A DNA stretch of 17,500 nucleotides, from the NCBI GenBank assembly GCA_002005505.1, contig MVGU01000600.1, positions 282,501 to 300,000 on the forward strand, given 5' to 3'. A program made the position numbers and the translations under genes. The stretch's first letter is position 1, and every line of letters starts with the position of its first letter. Shown here piece by piece: positions 1-6,917 of the stretch. This DNA comes from Botryococcus braunii. Taxonomy: Eukaryota > Chlorophyta > Trebouxiophyceae. Under the pieces are notes generated by a model, which worked only from the letters and a program-made list of their open reading frames with translations, was not told where the DNA came from and searched no databases.

Positions 1-1
1 C

Positions 2-193
2 CACCTGGCAAACCTCGATGAACAAAATCTCTGAGGAAGTAGCAAGGTCCATCAATTCTCTCAGGGGTCCATACTGTCTTAGTGTTGCTTGAGGAAATTT
101 TCTGATGATGAAACGAAGAAGGTGCAGATCCAGCAGGGCACCGTCCCACCACAGGAATCCATCGATGGTCGTCCTTGTTTTCAGATATAAATT
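2..193 (-). other. Unrecognised open frame running off the left edge
   Basis: A minus-strand frame stays open for 64 codons, from just after a TGA (plus 194-196) to the edge of the window. The other frames that I checked here are interrupted. The encoded stretch is rich in Leu/Ile/Phe and contains GFLWWDGALLDLHLLRF, which looks more protein-like than the repeats that follow. No start codon is obvious, so it could be an internal exon or an old TE fragment. I do not recognise the family, and 64 open codons can arise by chance. Confidence 0.15.
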
Positions 194-525
194 TCAATCG
201 TCTCAATGTTGTTGCTCCCGTTGACCATGGCGGTGTCAACCCTGCATTTCTCGGGCTTTGTCTGGGGTGAAGTCATTGTGTGTGCGCGTGGTTCTGTCGG
301 CTCGCACTGTTTGGTTTTTGTACCGCTGTCATCATCACCAACAGATATCACCAAATCGTTATAAACACCTGTGTGTCGTTGAAGTCCCGATTCCCCCACG
401 GAAGCTCTAGCCCCCACAGGCCGTTATGTCTTTGCTCACTCGGCTGGATTTTGCGTTGCCCGCCATGTATGTGAGTATGCGACTCGATGTGTTTCTTATG
501 CCTGCACGTGATGTATGGGACTTGG
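194..525. other. Unassigned sequence, no gene seen
   Basis: Non-repetitive sequence between the edge frame and the minisatellite. The short ORFs on both strands look random: there are no recognisable motifs and they overlap antisense. I see no RNA gene or promoter that I could defend. Confidence 0.3.
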
Positions 526-611
526 GGAACCCCTTGGGGACATTTGTGCCATAATAAGTCAGGGGTGTGTCTGTGTTGACATTAGAAACCCAGACGTGCG
601 CACGTGCGTGC

Positions 612-658
<47 letters not shown>

Positions 659-681
659 TGTATGTGTGTGTGCGCGTGCGC

Positions 682-720
<39 letters not shown>

Positions 721-809
721 GCGTAAGGAACCCCAGGGGGACATGTGTGGGCCAGTATGGAACCAGGGTGTGTCTGTGTTGACTCGAGAAACCCAGACAT
801 GCGTGTGTG

Positions 810-870
<61 letters not shown>

Positions 871-884
871 CATAGTGAACCCAG

Positions 885-918
<34 letters not shown>

Positions 919-960
919 CATAGTGAACCCAGGGGTGTATGTGTGTGACATGAAGAACCC
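526..960. repeat. Compound minisatellite with embedded (TG)n tracts
   Basis: A unit beginning GGAACCCC and carrying GTGTGTCTGTGTTGAC and GAAACCCAGAC occurs at 526 and again at 727, a period of about 201 bp. Each copy leads into its own (TG)n run. Two shorter units, with ACATAGTGAACCCAGGGG, follow at about 870 and 918, and a diverged one (ACATGAAGAACCCAGGGGG) starts near 948. Uninterrupted TG runs lie at about 615-657, 686-719, 812-869 and 887-917. Long Val-Cys or His-Thr ORFs across this block are by-products of the dinucleotide repeats. Confidence 0.9.
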
Positions 961-1334
961 AGGGGGATGGGGGCAGGGCATTGAAAGGTGGGGCCCTTAT
1001 GTCACATATGGGCAGCTGCTATTGGACATGACCTACACACTGCAAACAGTTAATTCGAGTGCCATGCCAACTGGCGGCGTTGGCATTTTCAGCAAAGTTC
1101 TCAACAGCGCTCTTGACTTTCTGGGCTTGTCGGGTACGTTCATATTTGTAGCGGCCCTCAGTGATTTATCTCTCATAACCACAAGTGGCTAGTCGGGATT
1201 GGGTCCATTGAGTGTTTGAGTTACATGTTTCTGGTGTAAATTCCAATGAGTGTGTGGCGAGACAAGGGCCCAAAAAATGTGTTCGCAGATACTTGGAAAG
1301 GCAGGGGAGAGTGGGGAACAGAGGGACCGAGGGG
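961..1334. other. Spacer between satellite blocks, no gene seen
   Basis: Mostly unique sequence between the minisatellite and the polypurine tract. The plus-strand frame that comes through the TG repeats continues to 1192, but it has no recognisable domain and is probably fortuitous. Confidence 0.3.
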
Positions 1335-1529
<195 letters not shown>

Positions 1530-1533
1530 TTTG

Positions 1534-1535
<2 letters not shown>

Positions 1536-1615
<80 letters not shown>
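1536..1615. repeat. (GT)n microsatellite, 80 bp
   Basis: About 40 uninterrupted GT dinucleotides start seven bases after the polypurine tract and end at TCTGTC. Alternating purine-pyrimidine runs of this length can adopt Z-DNA. Confidence 0.98.
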
Positions 1616-1616
<1 letters not shown>

Positions 1617-1992
1617 TGTCTTCCCCTTTCATGCCCCCCATCTTCTCACAGAATGTTAAGAGGCCAGCAGATGCAAGGCAAGCATTGCGATTGCCCTGCA
1701 GGACAAACACCGGTGCTGTCATCTAATGCCCCGTTTGATATGATGTCGAGGCCACTCTGCATCCTCTAGTGAAGCATCACCTTGTCGCGCCCTCTTCGTT
1801 CCACGACCTCGACCTGGTAACTGATGCCTCTAAGAGGGCATCTGCACGTATGTTCATGCGAGCCCGAGCGCCGCAGAAACTGCTGCGGAGATCGTAAGTG
1901 CACAGGCTGTCCAATTTCTGGGTTCGAAAGATGGCAACGGTCCGCCGACCACAAGGGTAAATGTTGCGGGCAGGTGTAACTACGTTATAACC
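1616..1992. other. Unassigned sequence
   Basis: No RNA gene or clear coding region. Minus-strand frames contain short stretches loosely like retroelement pol linker sequence (ADALLEA near 1830), but they are too short and too broken to assign. A small imperfect inverted repeat (GATGCC/GGGCATC) sits near 1823-1842. Confidence 0.3.
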
Positions 1993-2130
1993 TGTAGTCC
2001 AGAGTACGGATGGGTCAGCAGTCGGTTTCATGCTTGCAAAGATGAGCAGCGACACCGATATATAAATCACCTATTGGCAACAGTGACCAACACTCGTAGT
2101 GCTTTGAGCAGTCCCAGACCAGTCATTACA
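1993..2130. repeat. Degenerate direct repeat, copy 1
   Basis: By eye this aligns in the same orientation with about 2337-2477. Shared blocks in the same order include TAGTCCA, a GCAGTCG segment, GCTTGCA, GAGCAG, TGGCAACAG, TAGTGCT and GAGCAGTCCCA. Divergence looks high (roughly two thirds identical) and there are small indels. The copies are offset by about 345 bp. They may be remnants of one retroelement region duplicated long ago. Confidence 0.6.
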
Positions 2131-2336
2131 CGGTCTAGGCAAAAGGTAGTCTCCTGCTCAACTTCTTCAATTACATTTTATGCGAACCATTGTCTCCCGC
2201 TCAAGCTGTTGGTTCACAGCTGGTCCCGAACTGATGACCTCCGATGGTGCACTTTCTCCCTATCTAGGCAAAGTATTCCTCAAGCAGTCAGCTTTGAATG
2301 AGGATATGTTCTCCTAGTCAAATTGTGGTTAAGGCG

Positions 2337-2477
2337 TTAGTCCACAGGACGGAAGGTTCAGTGTAGGCAGCAGTCGCTCTTACGCTTGCAGAGCTGAGCA
2401 GTGACATCTTCATATGCATCCACTTAGTGGCAACAGAGACAGCAGTCATAGTGCTCTGAGCAGTCCCATTTCCAGTG
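2337..2477. repeat. Degenerate direct repeat, copy 2
   Basis: Partner of the repeat at 1993-2130. On the minus strand, sequence just upstream of this copy (plus about 2505-2530) reads VVVADAFAR, reminiscent of the conserved VADALSR at the end of Ty3/Gypsy RNase H. If that is real, this would be a decayed pol fragment. Nothing else of RNase H or RT is visible nearby, so the assignment is weak. Confidence 0.5.
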
Positions 2478-2940
2478 CCCACAGAGTTCCGGCCATCCAC
2501 GATATACCGAGTCCGAGCAAAGGCGTCTGCAACTACCACATTACCAATATTGTGTGATTACTGATTTTACTATCCGACCTGGCGATGTTTACTCCCGTGA
2601 GGGAAATGCACCCTCGTTGTTCTGAATCCAATACTTCCCCTCGCCTCTCTCCTCATGTGAACTTGGCCAGCCCAACTGAGCTTCTATGACCCCGAAACAC
2701 AGGCTGTGTCGGTGGTTTTCGAGAGGCATGTTTCTCGCAGACTCAATGTACCTGATGTCAAGTTGCCCCTTTTCTACGGCCTCTCAAGCATAGTGAGAAG
2801 TGGTGCAGGTTGACCCTGATAGGTGGACGCTGCAGAGTGGTATCATGGACAAGTTGAGGTTGTCTTGAAGCCCACAGCAACAGCTACATGCAAGAACGAG
2901 GTTAACCCTCTAATTAGTCTTGAGTCTGTCATTACAAGTG
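2478..2940. other. Unassigned sequence
   Basis: No repeat, RNA gene or convincing coding region. One plus frame of about 46 codons near 2655-2793 is open, but it has no motif that I recognise. Confidence 0.3.
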
Positions 2941-3522
2941 TACATTAACTTTGCATTTGGCTTTGCGTCAGACCTAGGATCCGCATGGGAAGGCACATCT
3001 TGAGATACTGGTTGCTCACGGCCCCAGAATCTCTTTGAGAGCACAAATAGGCGTGCAAATTGTGCCCCTCTGATGTTATCAGAGCTCAGTGGAGTTCTGA
3101 TGCTTTGGAGCCTTACATAGAGACATGGGTGTTCTGCCCTTTTTGGGCGGCAAACTCATTGGACTCGTTCTCTCAGAAAGAGCGTGCACATGGTACATAA
3201 TTGCACGATACTTCAGTAGGAGTAGACGGGAACCCATCTGTGGGACCAGCCTGGCTCCGATTCTGCCGCCCGAAAAACGCGGACGGTCTTTTGAACGCAG
3301 GCTGCGACAGCTCTAGCATTCGCTCGGTAGCTTTTCAGGTGCGTTGTTTGGATGTCATTGCTTTCTGGTAAATTGCTGCGCGATTGTATTTCTTTGAGTT
3401 CTCCGTGCTTAAAGCAGTTGACTCGAGTTGAAAGAAAAGAAATGTGTTTTGACGTGCGGACAATCCCCGTCAAGCATCAGCCTAAGGACTGGTCCTGCTC
3501 GGGACTGGAAGAACCTTGATTA
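2941..3522 (+). repeat. Left arm of 1.26-kb imperfect palindrome (foldback element)
   Basis: Read on the plus strand, this arm aligns along its whole length with the reverse complement of 3583-4200. Landmarks occur in order in both arms: TTAACTTTGCATTTGG, CATGGGAAG.CACATCTTGAG, CTCACGGCCCC, GGCGGCAAACTCATTGGA, GCACGATACTTCAGTAGGAGTA, TCTTTTGAACG.AGGCTGCGACA and GGACTGGAA.AACC.TGATTAA. Identity is roughly 80% by eye, with several small indels. The arm holds a 63-codon plus-strand ORF (3125-3316) whose reading is partly conserved in the other arm. The structure resembles a foldback element, or two head-to-head copies of one repeat. Confidence 0.85.
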
Positions 3523-3582
3523 ACGTGTTGAACATTATGGGCCGTGTGCATCCCTGTAACCAGCAGCATCGTGATGATCAAA
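3523..3582. other. Central loop of the 1.26-kb palindrome
   Basis: About 60 bp between the innermost matched blocks (TGATTAA on the left, TTAATCA on the right), with no clear self-complementarity across its full length. A small central spacer is typical of large foldback or inverted-duplication structures. Confidence 0.6.
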
Positions 3583-4200
3583 TTAATCATGGTTGTTCCA
3601 GTCCCAAGCACGATAGTGCTCAACACGGCCAGTCCTTATGCTGGTGCTCGTCTGCGATGCCTAGGAAAGCACGGCGAAATACATGTCTTTCTTTCAAATT
3701 GATTCAATTACTGTAAGCACGACGAATTCAATAAATACAATCAGGCACCAATTCATCCGAAGGCAATGACCTGCAAACAACGCAGCTGAAAAGCTACCGA
3801 GCAAATGCTTGAGATGTCGCAGCCTACGTTCAAAAGACCATCTGCAATTGTCGTGTGGTAGAACCCGAGCCAGCTTGGTTTCACAGATAGGCCCCCGGCT
3901 ACTCCTACTGAAGTATCGTGCAATTATATTATATCCCGTGTGCGTTCTTTCTGAGAGAAAGGGTCCAATGAGTTTGCCGCCCAAAACGGGCAGAACACCT
4001 ATGTCTGTTTGTGAGGTTAAAAATGAGTAAATGCATCAGAAAGCCACTGAGCTCTGTTAACGTCATACGTGCACAAGTTGCTCGCCTCTTTATGCTCTCA
4101 GAGAGATTTTGGGGCCGTGAGTAACCGATACCTCAAGATGTGGCTTCCCATGCGAGAATCTGCATGTTTGACATAGGGCCAAATGCAAAGTTAACGTATA
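3583..4200 (-). repeat. Right arm of 1.26-kb imperfect palindrome (foldback element)
   Basis: Inverted partner of 2941-3522. It is slightly longer because the left arm lacks about 16 bp in the inner segment (left about 3484-3500). The outer boundary is sharp: homology stops just beyond GTTAACTTTGCATTTGG (reverse-complement sense), and the sequence to the right becomes a Copia remnant. A minus-strand ORF (3694-3984) reads through the segment matching the left-arm ORF, sharing GGKLIG, LSER, IIARYFSRS and SFERRLR. Confidence 0.85.
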
Positions 4201-4234
4201 GTATGTTAGATTTGAACAAAAGCATGCAGAGGGC

Positions 4235-4777
4235 TGCTTCAGTGACATGCCGGACCTTGCTGATATGACTGATGATGATGAGGATGTTCCCACTGATCAT
4301 GAAGTCACTCACAGTGAAGGCGATGATGTTGCAGATGGTATGCCTGATGTGTCCTTGGCCCCTTTGGGCAGTAATGATCTTGTTGCTCACTTTGACCAGT
4401 TAACAAGGGATGTGGGATTTGAGCAAGTCAAGGTGGATCTTGGGCATCATGGGATTAGCAGTGACAGCAAAGGACCCGCGGGGAGCCAGGACATTGAAGT
4501 GCCTGGCCCCCGTTCCACAAGCGGTCTGGGCCCGCGTCCAGGTATGGATGATACACAAGCGGCCAGTCATGACAGTGTGGGGGAACATATCGCAGGTACC
4601 CATTAGAACCGATAGAATTTGATTTTCAGTCTGCTGGTGTCCCTCACTCCCCTGCTGGTATGTTTGGAGGTAGATATCTAGAGAGAAAGAGAAATACTGT
4701 TTTACAACCTGAAATTTATTATCTTGCTGTCTCACTTGCCTTCTGTGGCTACGTGCAAGTCCAGAAGGACACTGTAA
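4235..4777 (+). pseudogene. Decayed Ty1/Copia pol: integrase-RT linker region
   Basis: The frame from 4247 encodes a very acidic stretch (DDDEDVPTDHE) that fits the variable linker between integrase and reverse transcriptase in Copia polyproteins, and it ends at a TAG near 4606. A second frame then carries YPLEPIEFDF (about 4600-4630) and, after a gap, RNTVLQPEIYYLA. The latter resembles the region that precedes Copia RT. At least one frameshift separates these pieces, and another separates them from the RT piece at 4778. The linker itself is poorly conserved in the family, so this call leans on its position immediately upstream of clear RT sequence. Confidence 0.45.
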
Positions 4778-5063
4778 TTGTTGAGCCTGTTCACTGATAT
4801 TGATGCAATAAACTCTGCAGAGTTAGAAAAGTGGGCGAGCGCAATGAATAATCAGCTGAATTCCCTCAAATTGTTAGGCACTTGGTCCTATGTTGTTGTG
4901 GATGACAGGCAGAAGAAGAAGGCCCTGCCTATAAAGTGGGTGTGTAAGGTCAAGCTGTCTGAGGTTGAGCGCTTTAAGGCCAGATTGGTGGCCAATGGGT
5001 TCAAGCAGATCTATGGGGTAGATTATACAGAAGTGTATGCCCCAGTGTCTGAACACACAACCT
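4778..5063 (+). pseudogene. Ty1/Copia reverse transcriptase, N-terminal fragment
   Basis: The encoded sequence follows the classic start of Copia-family RT: a W..AM..Q.NSL...GTW motif, then ALP.KWV.KVK, then ERFKARLVANGFKQ, then the Y.E.YAPV motif. In intact elements this is followed by the palm domain and the YVDD catalytic motif. Here homology stops immediately after APVSEHTTL, and a TAG arises from the following unrelated sequence (TGTAGTGATCC). The fragment therefore lacks all catalytic aspartates. The abrupt end suggests interruption by another element rather than gradual decay. The first codons (LSLFTD) are only weakly family-like; the nominal start is not an initiation site. Confidence 0.8.
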
Positions 5064-5079
5064 TGTAGTGATCCAGAAA
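5064..5079. repeat. 16-bp direct repeat, copy 1 (TGTAGTGATCCAGAAA)
   Basis: Identical to 6025-6040 and placed exactly where Copia RT homology ends. It begins with TG, so read on the minus strand it ends in CA, as LTR ends do. It may be the 3' terminus of the minus-strand element or a target-site duplication. Confidence 0.7.
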
Positions 5080-5530
5080 TTACATTGACCTTGTTTTTGC
5101 AAACAAGGGAAGGTTGTACCATATGTGTACGGCACTAAACCTTAGCTGTACAATTGTGTACCTTATAAAGTCTGCAATATAAATGTCTCATAAACCAAAC
5201 ATTTGGACCGCGAGCAATATGCTTAACTTAGGTTCTGACACAAGTGTATCTTGCTCACTATCTCCAAATTGTCATAAGTGCTGAGGGCATTAAGTGCTCC
5301 TTTAATATAATCATATGTGCAAACCAGTAAAACCAATCAGTTCAAAGCTGATATAACAAGTACTCAATGCTTGTCTCCATACTGCTGAGATAACTTGCTC
5401 ATAATTGCATAAAACCATTATTCAATAATACTCAAATTGTTCAATACTGCTGCTCAGATAATACTCCATAGCTCCAAATCAATGACATGAATTACTCTGC
5501 TGTTGCAACAAGTCAAGTGAAATCATTTCC
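5080..5530. other. AT-rich sequence downstream of the candidate two-exon ORF
   Basis: No ORF of note on either strand. The sequence is AT-rich, with scattered ATAATAC and TGCTGAGATAA-like short repeats around 5385-5460. On the minus strand it would be the 3' untranslated region of the candidate gene at 5531-6336, or LTR-like sequence. I find no AATAAA on that strand by eye. Confidence 0.3.
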
Positions 5531-5867
5531 TCACTGTTGTGGTACTTCTTCCCACTCAAACTCATAATCAGAATCCATGACTTCCATCTTGATCTGCATG
5601 CTCTGTATATCTGAAGCCAATTTCGCTGCTTTCTTTTGCTTTCTCTGAGAACGAGTTCTACTTCTCTTTCTCTTCTTGCGTGACTGCTGTTGCTCCACGT
5701 TCTGCGGCTGCTCTTGCGGCGGAACAACTGCAGGCTGTACAACTTGCTTGTCTTTCTCATCACTGCTCTCATGATCCAGTAATGCTCTTCCCTGGACCAT
5801 CCCCTTTCTGTAATACTCTCCCCAAGCCATATCCATCTCGCTCTTCAAAGCACAATCTCTCAAGTTA
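5531..5867 (-). CDS. Candidate exon 2 of unrecognised two-exon ORF (basic/acidic tail)
   Basis: This minus-strand open frame encodes, after a Met/Glu-rich start (WGEYYRKGMVQGRALLDH), a Gln/Pro-rich linker, then a strongly basic segment (SRKKRKRSRTRSQRKQKK) that would serve as a nuclear-localisation or nucleic-acid-binding patch, then an acidic end (DSDYEFEWEE) and a stop. A polypyrimidine-like stretch and TTTATTAG lie immediately upstream (AG at 5868-5869). Joining there to the donor at 6016 preserves the frame and gives about 218 codons in total. I do not recognise the family. The ORF could also begin at its own ATG at 5884, which would not need splicing. No upstream promoter is defined, although a TATATAAA-like string sits within the putative intron. 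Confidence 0.4.
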
Positions 5868-6016
5868 CTAATAAACATACACATACACGTCCCAGTATAT
5901 AAACCCGAATGGCTGCTCAGCCAAGCGGACTGGATGTGCCTGGTGGTTCACGTGATCACCGTGACCACCGTTATTCACGTGGGCGATCACTAAACACATA
6001 TCATGGTTTAACTCAC
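5868..6016 (-). other. Candidate intron, 149 bp
   Basis: It starts GTGAGT and ends TTTATTAG on the minus strand and connects two in-phase open frames. The interior holds a 28-bp imperfect palindrome around 5942-5969 and two CACGTG hexamers, neither needed for splicing. It rests only on splice consensus and frame continuity. Confidence 0.4.
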
Positions 6017-6336
6017 GACATATATGTAGTGATCCAGAAAGGGTCTGATCCCACCTCCAAGTTCCCATGCCCAGTGACCTGCAGAGGATTAATCAACTGT
6101 TCCTCAAAGGTCTGATGCATCTTGGCAACTTTGGAAACAAACTTCTGCAAATCAGATGCTGTCTTCTGCAAAGTATCTGATACCACTGGTTCATTGAAAA
6201 GATCCTTCATAATTTCCCTATCAGTCTTGCCTGGAAACTTAGATATAATATCATGCAGATGCAAAGCTCTCTTAACCAAGTCACACTGTGTGACGGTATT
6301 GGCCAAAGACTTTTTGCTACTGTCTGGTTCAGTCAT
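6017..6336 (-). CDS. Candidate exon 1 of unrecognised two-exon ORF
   Basis: The ATG at 6336 follows TTTTATATTTGCATC closely on the minus strand. The encoded sequence is mixed helical, with many Lys/Asp/Leu (LVKRALHLHDIISKFPGKTD, then DLQKFVSKVAKMHQTFEEQL). The frame reaches a stop at 6013, but a consensus 5' splice site (GTGAGT, plus 6011-6016) occurs just before it. Splicing to 5867 would join the two open frames in phase across a 149-bp intron. The last codons of the exon contain the second copy of the 16-bp repeat. It lies about 580 bp downstream of the integrase ORF on the same strand, so it may be an accessory gene of the retroelement or an unrelated gene. I do not recognise it. Confidence 0.4.
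6025..6040. repeat. 16-bp direct repeat, copy 2 (TGTAGTGATCCAGAAA)
   Basis: Exact copy of 5064-5079, 961 bp away. It lies inside candidate exon 1. A 16-bp exact match is not expected by chance in a window of this size. Confidence 0.7.
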
Positions 6337-6339
6337 GAT

Positions 6340-6551
6340 GCAAATATAAAAGAACCGTGCGACCTCCGACGAAGTGTCGGACGGACAAACCGAGGTCGAC
6401 TACGGTTGGCTAAACTAAACCGTACGATACGATGACACAAAAGGGGAGTTGCTGTGGTGAACCCAAGGCTCTCTCATTCTCTCACCCTCCCAGCTCCACC
6501 CAGATCACGAACCCCGGACGCTCCGAATATTCTGAAGATCCTTCTGGAAGC
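6340..6551. other. Unassigned sequence downstream of pol, possible LTR-like region
   Basis: No gene seen. It contains a short hairpin (TCCGAC / GTCGGA around a 5-base loop, near 6365-6381) and a minus-strand TTTTATATTT near 6350. It lies between the pol-proximal palindrome cluster and the candidate two-exon ORF. It might be part of the U3 region of the 3' LTR, but no second LTR copy is in the window to test this. Confidence 0.25.
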
Positions 6552-6685
6552 TGGCGCAAGTGCCAAAAAAAAGATAAAACCATAAAGGTGGCGCAAGTGC
6601 CAATGAATGGGAATGGCGCAAGTGCCAAAATACAAAATCATAAAGGTGGCGCAAGTGCCAATAAATGGGAATGGCGCAAGTGCCA
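6552..6685. repeat. Five copies of the palindrome TGGCGCAAGTGCCA
   Basis: Exact 14-mers lie at 6552, 6589, 6614, 6647 and 6672. Copies 2-3 and 4-5 form a 58-bp higher-order repeat (25 bp apart within each pair) with nearly identical linkers (AATGAATGGGAA and AATAAATGGGAA; TAAAGG before each pair). The half-sites TGGC and GCCA are separated by six bases. Clustered dyads downstream of pol are typical of U3 enhancer repeats in LTR elements; the binding factor is unknown. Confidence 0.9.
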
Positions 6686-6701
6686 AAAGACAAAAGACGA
6701 A

Positions 6702-6917
6702 ATGAGGGGAAAGCCCTTGAAAATAAGGTACAGCAACATAAGGTACAGGCCAGAAGCCATGCCTTAGCATTACTGCAAGAAAAGGGGAAAGCCCCAAAAC
6801 AAGACCGGTAAAGTGCTGCCAAAAATCTGAAGACTCTCTGCCATTCCAAGGTCTGTGCTGCAAATCAAAGAGAACTCCATACACCTGCAGGGAAAATGAC
6901 TTCTACTACCCCCACAT
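6702..6917. other. Pol 3' flank with short direct repeats and possible PPT
   Basis: AGGGGAAAGCCC occurs twice (about 6707 and 6784) and AAGGTACAG twice (6725 and 6740). Directly after the integrase stop, the minus strand reads GTGGGGGTAGTAGAAG (about 6900-6915), a purine-rich stretch in the position expected of the polypurine primer tract. The T interruptions make it a weak candidate, and no LTR start is clear. Confidence 0.3.

Noticed and set aside
515..1192. Long plus- and minus-strand ORFs through the TG tracts
   Set aside because: Their Val-Cys and His-Thr composition is produced by dinucleotide repeats; there is no domain and all frames are open for the same reason.
6552..6685. NFI binding sites
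   Set aside because: The dyads have TGGC and GCCA half-sites, but the spacer is six bases and not the five of the NFI consensus.
6474..6884. Minus-strand ORFs of 114 and 136 codons over the dyad cluster
   Set aside because: Their repeated GTCA/WHLRH-type peptides are translations of the 14-bp repeats, with no start context or domain.
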